A stretch of DNA of 64,000 bases. Source: Aureitalea marina (GTDB lineage Bacteria > Bacteroidota > Bacteroidia > Flavobacteriales > Flavobacteriaceae). Below the pieces are notes generated by a model that made no database searches, was not told the origin of the DNA, and saw only the letters and a program-made list of their open reading frames with translations. Position numbers and translations under genes: made by a program. Location: contig NZ_MQUB01000001.1 in the NCBI RefSeq assembly GCF_002943755.1, forward strand, positions 2,220,501-2,284,500, in the 5' to 3' direction. Below are positions 54,417-64,000 of the stretch, one piece after another. Positions within the stretch are counted from its first letter, which is position 1. Each line of letters opens with the position of its first letter.

Positions 54417-56108
54417 ATGAATCGACAATTAACTCACCCGCTACTACTGATATATTTCTTGCTGTTAGTGGCTTGCTCAGAAAAAGAAAGTCAAACCCCG
54501 GTAGAAGTCTCTGCTAGTTTAGTTCCTGCCACCTATCAGGACCTGGTGGACCTCTTTCACCAGTGGCGAGAATTCGAAGAGCCACCACTTTACCAGGGTG
54601 CTCCGGATTATCGGGCGATAACCTTTGAAGAACGACAAGCAGATTTCCTTGAACTACAGAATCGTTTGAAGCGAATGGATACCACCGGCTGGAGTGTCCC
54701 ACAACAAGTAGATTGGACCATTGTATGGGCAGAGATGAATGGCTATGATTTCAACCACCGGATTCTCAAACCATGGGAGCGAGATCCGGCTTATTATAAG
54801 ACGGTATGGACCTATAAAAGCGATGTGCCGGCTCATGAAGGACCCACCCATCATGCCACCCTCGAACTCTGGACCTACCAATTACCCCTTTCTCCCTCAG
54901 AGAGGGAACGCATGCTGGAAGATCTCAGTGTAATTCCTCCACTGAACGAGCAAGCTAAAGTGAACCTAACCGGAAATGCACGAGACCTATGGATAACTGG
55001 AATCAGGGATATAAAGGGACAAAGTACAGTGCTCAGTGAGCTGCTTGCCCGAGAAGATATTCGATCTGATAAGGAGTTGGCGATGGCATTAGAACAGGCA
55101 ATAACATCAACTGACGAGTTAAGCAATTGGTTAGAGCAGGAATCTGCCTCCAAGGATGGTCCATCTGGTATAGGTAAAGAAAATTACAGTTGGTATTTAC
55201 AGAATGTTCACCTGGTCCCTTTGAGCTGGGAGGACGAGGTCATGATCCTAAGAAGAGAATTGGCCAGAGCTTGGACAGCTTTAAAGTTGGAAGAACATAA
55301 AAACAGGGACTTGCCACAATTGGTTGCGGCTGATTCTCCTGAGGCCTATGACCAAATGGCCAATAAGGCAGCCGAAAACCTGTTGACCTTTCTGGACCAA
55401 CAGGACATCGTGACCGTTAAGCCTTATTTCGAGCTGGCATTAAGAGCACATTTGGGGGAATATATCCCTGAGGAGCAGCGTAATTTTTTCTACATCGGGG
55501 AACATTTCGATCCCAGGCCGCTTTATTCTCATTTTTACCACTGGTTCGAGTTGGCACGCATGGAAAACGAGCCGCATGCCAGTGAGATCAGGAGAGGACC
55601 ATTACTCTACAACATCTTTGATTCCAGGAATGAAGGTACAGCAACAGCAGTTGAAGAAATGTTCCTTCAAGCCGGTCTCTATGAAGACAGTCCCCGGAGT
55701 AAGGAGATCGTCTATATCATGATCGCACAACGGGCAGCTCGCGGGCTAGGATCACTTTATGCCCATGCCAATCTGATGAATATGGAGGAAGCGGGAGGAA
55801 TACACTCAGAATTTACCCCAAGAGGCTGGATGAAGACGGAAAAAGAGTTGTTGATCTTCGAACAGCACCTCTACCTGAGACAACCGGGTTATGGCACAAG
55901 CTACATCACCGGTAAATACCTGCTCGAAGAAGCTATGGCTGCCTATGGCTTGCAATTGGAGACCCAAGGTAAAGCCTTTGCAGCCCGAGATTTTTTCGAC
56001 ACCTTGAACTCCATTGGAAACATACCTATCTCCCTTGGTCAATGGGAAATGACAGGCATCAAACAGAATCAATTAGCACCGCCCGATCCAACAGTCAAAA
56101 AAGACTAA
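54417..56108 (+). CDS. DUF885-like lipoprotein of unknown function
   Basis: The 563-residue protein has a lipobox (FLLLVAC, then SEKES) and an all-helical body. Segments such as [44 protein letters not shown] and [21 protein letters not shown]-like resemble DUF885 proteins, which share a fold with some metallopeptidases, but the usual HExxH-type zinc motif is not visible, so activity is doubtful. The downstream MFS transporter starts immediately after its stop, so the two probably work on one substrate or product. Assignment is tentative. Confidence 0.75.
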   Translation: MNRQLTHPLLLIYFLLLVACSEKESQTPVEVSASLVPATYQDLVDLFHQWREFEEPPLYQGAPDYRAITFEERQADFLELQNRLKRMDTTGWSVPQQVDWTIVWAEMNGYDFNHRILKPWERDPAYYKTVWTYKSDVPAHEGPTHHATLELWTYQLPLSPSERERMLEDLSVIPPLNEQAKVNLTGNARDLWITGIRDIKGQSTVLSELLAREDIRSDKELAMALEQAITSTDELSNWLEQESASKDGPSGIGKENYSWYLQNVHLVPLSWEDEVMILRRELARAWTALKLEEHKNRDLPQLVAADSPEAYDQMANKAAENLLTFLDQQDIVTVKPYFELALRAHLGEYIPEEQRNFFYIGEHFDPRPLYSHFYHWFELARMENEPHASEIRRGPLLYNIFDSRNEGTATAVEEMFLQAGLYEDSPRSKEIVYIMIAQRAARGLGSLYAHANLMNMEEAGGIHSEFTPRGWMKTEKELLIFEQHLYLRQPGYGTSYITGKYLLEEAMAAYGLQLETQGKAFAARDFFDTLNSIGNIPISLGQWEMTGIKQNQLAPPDPTVKKD

Positions 56109-57323
56109 TTGAAAGAAGAAATACGTCTTGGTCTGGGAGAGAATTGGAAACAATTTACCCTGCTGGTCATCATCAATGCATTTGTTGGTGGAATGGTCGG
56201 GCTGGAGCGATCCATCTTCCCCGAATTTGCAGAGACCCAATTTGGGGTAGAATCCAAGACAGCTATACTTTCGTTCATTACCGCCTTTGGAATAACCAAG
56301 GCTTTGGCCAACTACTATACCGGGAAACTCGCAAATCAATACGGGCGTAAGAAGTTGTTGCTTTATGGATGGCTGATTGCTATTCCCGTGCCGATAATCT
56401 TGATATACGCCCCAACTTGGTCTTGGGTGATCGCAGCCAATATGCTTCTTGGTATAAGTCAAGGATTGACCTGGAGCAGTACTGTCGTTATGAAGATAGA
56501 CCTTGTTGGAGAAAAGGACCGGGGCCTGGCCATGGGCCTGAATGAGTTTGCCGGTTACTTTGCCGTTGGCATGATGGCCTTTATATCAGGTTATGTAGCC
56601 AATAGATACGGCATAACACCCTACCCCTTCTATCTGGGAATTGGAATAGCTGTGACCGGATTCCTCCTCAGCTGGTTATGGGTAAATGACACCCGTAAAT
56701 TTGTGGATAAGGAGAGTCAAACGGATAGTTCAGAATCCATGACAAATGTCTTCCGCGAAACTACATTCACTCACAGGACTTTGAGTTCGGTTACCCAGGC
56801 TGGTTTAGTAAATAACCTCAACGATGGTATGATCTGGGGACTGCTACCCATTCTTTTGGCATCATTGAGTTTCAATACTGAGAATATAGGATTAATAGCA
56901 GCAATCTATCCCACAGTTTGGGGAATCGGACAATTATTTACCGGGAAGATGTCAGATCACTTTTCTAAAAAAGGAATGCTTTTCTGGGGTATGTTATTTC
57001 AAGGGATCGCAATTATGATTCTTCCCTTTACAGATGATCTCTACCTTCTGATAGGCCTATCTGCATTACTGGGTTTGGGAACAGCTCTGGTCTATCCCAC
57101 ATTCTTGGCAACCATTGCCCAGGTTGCAAGCCCTAGTCAACGTGCCGAAAGCATCGGCACCTTCCGGTTGTGGCGAGATCTGGGTTATGCTTTTGGGGCC
57201 GTGATCTCCGGTATTACCGCCGATCTTTTTGGTATTACGGCAGCTGTTCTCCTTATCGGGATAATTACCATTATCTCCTCCCTGATCATCAAATTCAGGA
57301 TGCCTTTAAACCTAAGCAAATAA
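56109..57323 (+). CDS. MFS transporter
   Basis: The 404-residue protein has about 12 hydrophobic helices and the MFS loop motif between helices 2 and 3 (GKLANQYGRKKLLLYG). Helices run from about residue 20 to 395 with a central loop near 195-215. Start is taken as TTG at 56109, right after the stop of the DUF885-like gene; no nearby ATG exists. Substrate cannot be predicted. Tight spacing marks it as co-transcribed and co-translated with the lipoprotein gene. Confidence 0.88.
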   Translation: MKEEIRLGLGENWKQFTLLVIINAFVGGMVGLERSIFPEFAETQFGVESKTAILSFITAFGITKALANYYTGKLANQYGRKKLLLYGWLIAIPVPIILIYAPTWSWVIAANMLLGISQGLTWSSTVVMKIDLVGEKDRGLAMGLNEFAGYFAVGMMAFISGYVANRYGITPYPFYLGIGIAVTGFLLSWLWVNDTRKFVDKESQTDSSESMTNVFRETTFTHRTLSSVTQAGLVNNLNDGMIWGLLPILLASLSFNTENIGLIAAIYPTVWGIGQLFTGKMSDHFSKKGMLFWGMLFQGIAIMILPFTDDLYLLIGLSALLGLGTALVYPTFLATIAQVASPSQRAESIGTFRLWRDLGYAFGAVISGITADLFGITAAVLLIGIITIISSLIIKFRMPLNLSK

Positions 57324-57345
57324 AAAAGCGGCCGGAAGGCCGCTT
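57322..57345 (-). terminator. Terminator of katG
   Basis: AAGCGGCC, loop, GGCCGCTT; on the minus strand six T follow, 27 bases past the katG stop. The plus-strand side lacks a good T-run but could still help stop the MFS transcript. Confidence 0.8.
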
Positions 57346-57371
57346 AATCTAGATTTGTTATTCACTCTTTA

Positions 57372-59663
<2,292 letters not shown>

Positions 59664-59806
59664 TTATGCTTATTTACTTATTTGAACTACTTATCACTCC
59701 CAACCCAACAGACCATTCATCCGGAATGAGGATTAACAAGTTTTGTTAAATGTAGATTATGGTTGGTCTGATTTCTTTAATTTCAAATGCAACTAAACCA
59801 GAATAC

Positions 59807-60376
59807 ATGAAAGCGATCAAATTTGTAATTCTATCGTCCCTTTTTCTTTCAGCATCTCTTCTCCAAGCCCAAAACCAGTTGAAGCCAGCAGACGGTTATT
59901 CACACGACATTGGGATAATGATCAATATGATGGAGGATCTCAGGACGCGGATAACGGCACAAGTAAAGGATCTTGACCAAGAAGAGACAGATTTTCTTTT
60001 CGACGATAATGCCAATAGTGTTGGCGCACTGATCATGCACCTGATCGCAACGGAACTCTATTACCTAGTGCAGACCCTGGAGGGTCGAGACTGGAGCGAA
60101 GAAGAGAGTGACCTCTACATGGAAGCGGGGAGTCTGGGGCCTCGTGCCAGGGAGAAATATAAGGGTAAGCCTATCTCCTATTACCTGCAGAAATGGGAAG
60201 AGGTCAGAATGAAAAGCTTGGAAGGACTCAAGAAAAAGGACGATGCCTGGTTCAGTACCGATATTGATGAAGGCATCAACAACCACTATGTCTGGTATCA
60301 CGTTATGGAGCACTCTGCCAACCATATGGGGCAAATTGCATTGGTAAAAAACAGAATGAACAAGCGTGAGGATTGA
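59807..60376 (+). CDS. Exported DinB-like protein
   Basis: From ATG 59807 (189 residues) the protein has a signal peptide (MKAIKFVILSSLFLSASLLQAQ) and a four-helix DinB-type bundle. Likely metal ligands are His in GALIMHLIATELYYL and two in VWYHVMEHSANHMGQI. DinB/YfiT-type proteins are metal-dependent, often thiol-S-transferase-like, but the role here is unknown and export is unusual for the family. An in-frame ATG at 59759 would add 16 residues that break the signal sequence. The next gene overlaps its stop (ATGA type). Confidence 0.82.
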   Translation: MKAIKFVILSSLFLSASLLQAQNQLKPADGYSHDIGIMINMMEDLRTRITAQVKDLDQEETDFLFDDNANSVGALIMHLIATELYYLVQTLEGRDWSEEESDLYMEAGSLGPRAREKYKGKPISYYLQKWEEVRMKSLEGLKKKDDAWFSTDIDEGINNHYVWYHVMEHSANHMGQIALVKNRMNKRED

Positions 60377-61128
60377 TGAGTAAAACTTACCATGTACTCA
60401 ATGGAGATGCTTTAAAGGATCGATTCCCGGCGGAGATTGAAGGTAGTATCATTGTTGCAAGAGAGTGCTTGGTGGATGGTGATGTGTCTGGGGACAACCT
60501 GCAGGCCTTCTATAAGAATCGCGCTCACTTCATAACACAGGCATACGGAGACTACTCCAAAGAAGAATACACACAGGATACGGTCTCGGAATTTGAGAAG
60601 ATCCGTACGCTACCTGAGGGTTCTAAAGTCTATCTCTGGTTTGAGGATGATCTTTTCTGCCAGGTCAATTTTTGGTTTGTTTGCTTTTTACTATCAGCTA
60701 ATCCAAATATCACCACCGCCCAATTGGTTCGACCAAAACTCCATACTCAGTATGGCTTTGCTGGACTCTCCAACACTCAATTGATAGAGATCCATAAAGA
60801 GCCTGTTGAACTGGACAACTTGGATGCGATAGCCCTGCTTTGGACTCATTATCAATCTGGAGATCAGGACAAGCTTCTGGCTGTTGGAAGGTCATTGAAT
60901 GCGAATTATCCCTTCATCCTGAGAGCCGTTCAAGCTCACCTGGAACGGATTCCCTCTGATGATGACCCCGGCAGACCCATGCGTACCCTTGCGAACATTA
61001 TGACGGATCTTAATGCCGAAGACTTTGGGTCCGTATTTCAGGAGTTCAACAAGCGGGAAAGTATTTATGGATTTGGGGACCTTCAGGTGAAGCGGATGTA
61101 TGATAAGAGAGTGAGGAGTGAAGATTGA
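60376..61128 (+). CDS. DUF1835 domain-containing protein
   Basis: The 250-residue protein starts MSKTYHVLNGDALKDRF, and contains ECLVDGDVSGD and VYLWFEDDLFCQVNFWFVCFLL, features of DUF1835 proteins found in many Bacteroidota. The second half is helical. No catalytic residue set is known to me. The start overlaps the DinB-like stop by one base (TGATG). The 3' end (61110 on) forms one arm of a long-range inverted repeat. Confidence 0.78.
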   Translation: MSKTYHVLNGDALKDRFPAEIEGSIIVARECLVDGDVSGDNLQAFYKNRAHFITQAYGDYSKEEYTQDTVSEFEKIRTLPEGSKVYLWFEDDLFCQVNFWFVCFLLSANPNITTAQLVRPKLHTQYGFAGLSNTQLIEIHKEPVELDNLDAIALLWTHYQSGDQDKLLAVGRSLNANYPFILRAVQAHLERIPSDDDPGRPMRTLANIMTDLNAEDFGSVFQEFNKRESIYGFGDLQVKRMYDKRVRSED

Positions 61129-61353
61129 AGAATCAAAAGAACAATATTACTCCTATTATGGACTTGCAGAGCGCAAGCCGCAATTGATACATTCTACCTT
61201 GGGGCATCATTCCCCGCCCGGAACAAATTAGTTCCTCTTTCCTGAAGTCCAAAGCAAATTTCGATACATCAAAGACTATTCAAGAATAGAGCGGTCTGAT
61301 TTCAAGAAAGATCACTTGGATTCCAGGACCTGCCAAAAGCTTCACTCCTCACT
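61110..61353. repeat. 14-bp inverted repeat flanking an unexplained segment
   Basis: AGTGAGGAGTGAAG (61110-61123) and CTTCACTCCTCACT (61340-61353) are perfect inverted copies, 216 bases apart. The segment between has no gene but contains small hairpins (CTTGC/GCAAG, GGGG/CCCC, GGAAC/GTTCC). It could be a small non-autonomous element or a folded RNA; no target duplication is seen. From 61354 to 61473 I see only A-rich spacer with a second AAAAAAGCGAGCT motif. Confidence 0.35.
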
Positions 61354-61473
61354 ATTCACCCTTCACGAAAAAAGCGAGCTCTCAGGAAAAGTGGGATTCT
61401 TTACCTACGGCAAAGGGCCCACAAGCGGGGCTCGTGAAAGACCCAAAAAAACAAACGCTTAACGCCTTAAAAC

Positions 61474-61508
61474 AAAAAAGCGAGCTTTCTTGTTTTAAGA
61501 TCGCTCGC
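61474..61508 (-). terminator. Probable terminator of tRNA-Leu
   Basis: On the minus strand GCGAGC pairs with GCTCGC across 17 bases and is followed by six T. An alternative hairpin, CTTAAAACAA with TTGTTTTAAG, overlaps it. Confidence 0.55.
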
Positions 61509-61528
61509 ATTTGTACCCTTTATTGGGT

Positions 61529-61619
<91 letters not shown>

Positions 61620-61700
61620 GGGGGTGGCAAAAGTAAACAATAAATTCAAAAAATGTTAGTAAAAGCCGCTGCCTTTTCCCTAAATAAAGAAGGAGAGTTT

Positions 61701-61708
61701 TAAATTTG
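61701..61708 (+). promoter_or_regulatory. -7 box of prs
   Basis: TAAATTTG, exact TAnnTTTG, 22 bases before the prs ATG. Confidence 0.5.
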
Positions 61709-61730
61709 CACCCAACAGATACTCTTTCAC

Positions 61731-62672
61731 ATGTCGGCACCGATTCCTGAACCAAAAATTTTTGCCTGTAAACAAAGCCAGGCCTTAGCAGAAGACATTG
61801 CCAAATCCTTTGGCATTCCTCTCGGAAATGTAATCACTTCCACCTACAGCGATGGTGAATTCCAACCTTCGTTTGAGGAATCCGTTCGTGGGGCAAGGGT
61901 TTTCATTATTGGGTCCACCTTTCCGAACAGCGATCACCTGATGGAAATGCTGTTGATGCTGGATGCCGCAAAGCGCGCCTCTGCCAGGCATATTACAGCA
62001 GTACTGCCCTATTTCGGTTGGGCAAGACAGGACAGAAAAGACAAACCCAGGGTACCTATTGCAGCTAAATTAGTGGCTAAAATGTTGGAAACAGCTGGTG
62101 CCACACGGATAATTACCATGGACCTGCATGCTGATCAGATTCAAGGTTTCTTTGAAAAACCAGTTGACCACTTATTTGGGTCTACTATCTTCCTACCCTA
62201 TCTGAAAAACCTGAATTTGGACAACCTGACCATAGCCTCACCAGACATGGGAGGATCCAAGCGAGCATATGCCTATTCCAAAGCCATGGCAAGCGACGTA
62301 GTGATCTGCTACAAACAGCGAGCTAAGGCCAATGTGATCTCCCATATGGAGTTGATCGGGGACGTCAGCGGTAAGAATGTTGTCTTGGTGGACGACATGG
62401 TAGACACGGCGGGCACACTGACCAAGGCGGCCGATCTTATGATGGAAAGAGGAGCGCTTAGCGTAAGGGCTATTTGTACTCACCCCATACTTTCTGGCAA
62501 CGCCTATGAGAAGCTGGAAAATTCGAAATTGGAAGAATTGATCGTTACAGATTCCATTCCGGCTAGTCAAAGCCATCCCAAACTAAAGGTGTTGAGCTGT
62601 GCCGATCTCTTTGCCGATGTGATGAGAAGGGTAAATGAGAACCACTCTATTTCCTCTAAATTTCTGATGTAA
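61731..62672 (+). CDS. prs: Ribose-phosphate pyrophosphokinase
   Basis: The 313-residue enzyme makes PRPP from ribose 5-phosphate and ATP for purine, pyrimidine, His, Trp and NAD synthesis. Motifs: FGWARQDRKDKPRVPI (flexible catalytic loop region), MDLHADQIQGFF and the PRPP-binding VVLVDDMVDTAGTLTKAA. Length is normal. It precedes rplY and pth, a conserved Bacteroidota order. Confidence 0.97.
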   Translation: MSAPIPEPKIFACKQSQALAEDIAKSFGIPLGNVITSTYSDGEFQPSFEESVRGARVFIIGSTFPNSDHLMEMLLMLDAAKRASARHITAVLPYFGWARQDRKDKPRVPIAAKLVAKMLETAGATRIITMDLHADQIQGFFEKPVDHLFGSTIFLPYLKNLNLDNLTIASPDMGGSKRAYAYSKAMASDVVICYKQRAKANVISHMELIGDVSGKNVVLVDDMVDTAGTLTKAADLMMERGALSVRAICTHPILSGNAYEKLENSKLEELIVTDSIPASQSHPKLKVLSCADLFADVMRRVNENHSISSKFLM

Positions 62673-62744
62673 ACCCAGAGTCTACAAGGAATTCCGGTAT
62701 TTAAAAAACTTTATAAACCTTTCGGTTAGCTGCAAAAAAAATTG

Positions 62745-62752
62745 CACCTTTG
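62745..62752 (+). promoter_or_regulatory. Possible -7 box of rplY
   Basis: CACCTTTG (one base off TAnnTTTG), 41 bases before the start. It sits in TTGCACCTTTGCA, a motif that seems typical of strong promoters in this group. Confidence 0.4.
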
Positions 62753-62793
62753 CAGCCGCTTAATGTTTAAGCGCTTTAATTCAAATAATTACG

Positions 62794-63456
62794 ATGAAAT
62801 CGATTACAATTAACGGATCTCAAAGAGAAAGCGTGGGCAAGGTTGCGACCAAGGCCTTACGTAATGCTGGGAAGGTTCCTTGTGTTGTCTATGGAGGCGA
62901 TGCACCGATCCACTTTTCGGCAGATGAGCTGGCGTTCAAGGACCTGGTGTACACTCCAAACGTGCACACGGTTGTGATCGCCTTAGAGGACGGTACTTCT
63001 GTGCCATGTGTCCTTCAAGACATTCAATTTCACCCGGTAACTGACCGCATCCTGCACGTAGATTTTTACCAGATCTTCGACGATAAGGAGGTAACCATGT
63101 ACATTCCTGTTAAACTGAACGGGAACGCTAAAGGGGTACGAAACGGAGGTGTTCTTCGTATCGTTAACCGTAAACTGCGAGTTAAGGCTCTTCCAGGTGA
63201 CCTGCCTGATTTTATTGAGGCTGATATCACCAAAATGAAGATTGGAAGCAAGATGTACATCACCGCTGTAGATCAAGATAAATTCACCATCATGCACCCT
63301 GACAACACGGTTATTTGTCAAGTGAGAACCTCCCGAACAGCTATTGCTGAAGAAGAAGAGGAAGAAGAAGGTGAAGAAGGAGCAGAAGGAGCAGAAGGAG
63401 CAGAAGGTGCTGAGGCGCCAGCCGAGGCTGCAGCCGAAGCCCCTGCCGACGAATAG
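62794..63456 (+). CDS. rplY: 50S ribosomal protein L25/Ctc
   Basis: The 220-residue protein has the L25 beta-barrel (residues 1-95, [27 protein letters not shown]) that binds 5S rRNA, the C-terminal TL5/CTC domain (about 100-190), and an acidic low-complexity tail of about 35 residues (runs of Glu, then [14 protein letters not shown]). The tail is longer than usual and encoded by GAA/GGAGCAGAA repeats, so its length may vary. It has its own promoter and a strong terminator. Confidence 0.95.
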   Translation: MKSITINGSQRESVGKVATKALRNAGKVPCVVYGGDAPIHFSADELAFKDLVYTPNVHTVVIALEDGTSVPCVLQDIQFHPVTDRILHVDFYQIFDDKEVTMYIPVKLNGNAKGVRNGGVLRIVNRKLRVKALPGDLPDFIEADITKMKIGSKMYITAVDQDKFTIMHPDNTVICQVRTSRTAIAEEEEEEEGEEGAEGAEGAEGAEAPAEAAAEAPADE

Positions 63457-63480
63457 AACAACAACACATCTGGTGTTTGA

Positions 63481-63510
63481 AAAGCATCCCGCTAATCGGG
63501 ATGCTTTTTT
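63481..63510 (+). terminator. Intrinsic terminator of rplY
   Basis: AAAGCATCCCG, loop CTAAT, CGGGATGCTTT: an 11-bp stem with seven T in all. Confidence 0.92.
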
Positions 63511-63537
63511 TATTTTTACTATTGAAACCCAAAGGAA

Positions 63538-64000
63538 ATGCTGTCCTTCATCAAATCGTTATTCTCCGGTGATCAACAGGTCAGCACTAATCCTGACCCT
63601 ATGAAGAAATTCCTGATCGCAGGCCTAGGCAATATCGGCCCCAAATACCACGATACACGTCACAATATAGGATTCAGTATTTTGGATCATCTGGCAAGCG
63701 AAAATGATCTCACCTGGGAGACGCGTAAGCTCGGAGATCTAACCGTATACAAGAAAAAAGGTCGCAGTTTTATTCTGCTAAAGCCCAGCACCTTTATGAA
63801 TTTAAGTGGCAAAGCCATCAAATACTGGATGACCAAAGAGAAAATTCCAGCCGAAAACCTACTCGTAGTGACAGACGATCTCAATTTACCTTTTGGGACC
63901 TTACGGATCAAAAAGAAGGGAAGCGATGGAGGTCATAACGGCCTAAAGGATATCCAACAACAATTACAAACGACCCAATACAATCGATTTAGGTTTGGAA
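63538..64000 (+). CDS. pth: Peptidyl-tRNA hydrolase, N-terminal part (cut by window end)
   Basis: The frame from ATG 63538 stays open to the window end (154 codons visible). After a 21-residue N-terminal extension ([13 protein letters not shown]), common in flavobacterial Pth as I recall, come the family motifs [24 protein letters not shown] (catalytic His in RHNIGF), [25 protein letters not shown] and [13 protein letters not shown]. It releases peptidyl-tRNAs that drop off ribosomes. ATG 63601 is an alternative, shorter start. The C-terminal ~50 residues lie outside. Confidence 0.93.
   Translation, partial: MLSFIKSLFSGDQQVSTNPDPMKKFLIAGLGNIGPKYHDTRHNIGFSILDHLASENDLTWETRKLGDLTVYKKKGRSFILLKPSTFMNLSGKAIKYWMTKEKIPAENLLVVTDDLNLPFGTLRIKKKGSDGGHNGLKDIQQQLQTTQYNRFRFG

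Overview
The window looks like a chromosome segment from a member of the Bacteroidota, most probably a Flavobacteriaceae species. This is judged from gene content: a ~930-residue TonB-dependent receptor with an N-terminal carboxypeptidase-like domain, two secreted proteases with C-terminal type IX secretion sorting domains, DUF3109, DUF6503 and DUF1835 proteins, an exbB/exbD/exbD cluster and a prs-rplY-pth cluster. The promoters agree: boxes of the Bacteroidota form TAnnTTTG lie just upstream of many starts, while Shine-Dalgarno sequences are hard to see. The sequence is almost entirely housekeeping, envelope and transport genes. I see no rRNA, phage, IS element or CRISPR array. Genus cannot be fixed without a search.

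Layout. 1-3.6 kb: a membrane protein cut by the window edge, a PorT-like barrel protein, and an energy-transduction operon (exbB, a small membrane protein, two exbD genes). 3.7-4.0 kb: an unexplained structured element and tRNA-Ser(GGA). 4-6.4 kb: L-asparaginase I (frameshifted), a TatD hydrolase and a retropepsin-like protein. 6.4-9.3 kb: a TPR histidine kinase, a LuxR-type response regulator, a 16-bp palindrome and a 45-residue membrane peptide. 9.3-15 kb: odhB-sucA, a small outer-membrane protein gene with an in-frame TAG, and a polyprenyl synthase. 15-21.8 kb: a tetR-regulated tripartite RND efflux operon with a perfect inverted-repeat operator. 21.9-26.6 kb: aspS, a small membrane protein, a cold-shock protein, tadA and dxs (two frameshifts). 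26.6-30.7 kb: an M36 metalloprotease and a dGTPase. 30.8-38.8 kb: a TonB receptor, a lipoprotein with an internal duplication, a MORN-like protein and a PiT-type phosphate permease fused to a PhoU-like domain. 38.8-44 kb: DUF6503, nrdA/nrdB and DUF3109. 44-50 kb: MarC, a small membrane protein, an S41 protease, dCMP deaminase, a HupE-like protein, and a subtilase followed by a free-standing copy of its own propeptide. 50-61 kb: an AI-2E-type permease, TPR and OmpA proteins, a GH32 lipoprotein, a DUF885-like lipoprotein with an MFS transporter, katG, DinB-like and DUF1835 proteins. 61-64 kb: tRNA-Leu(CAA), prs, rplY and the start of pth.

The most interesting candidate system is phosphate-related. 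The TonB receptor/lipoprotein pair is preceded by six hexamers of the type (C/T)TAAC(N) spaced exactly 11 bp apart. The PiT-PhoU gene 5 kb further on is preceded by four similar hexamers at the same spacing. This resembles the TTAACA direct repeats bound by PhoP-type regulators and suggests one phosphate-starvation regulon covering outer-membrane capture and inner-membrane uptake. The second is the subtilase (48086-49777) with a downstream lipoprotein (47693-48073) that is essentially a copy of the protease propeptide, a candidate cell-anchored inhibitor.

Four genes carry disruptions (ansA once, dxs twice, the sucA-neighbour barrel gene once). The three frameshifts are each best explained by one missing base in or beside a G or C run, and two hit dxs. 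They look more like base-calling errors than real mutations.
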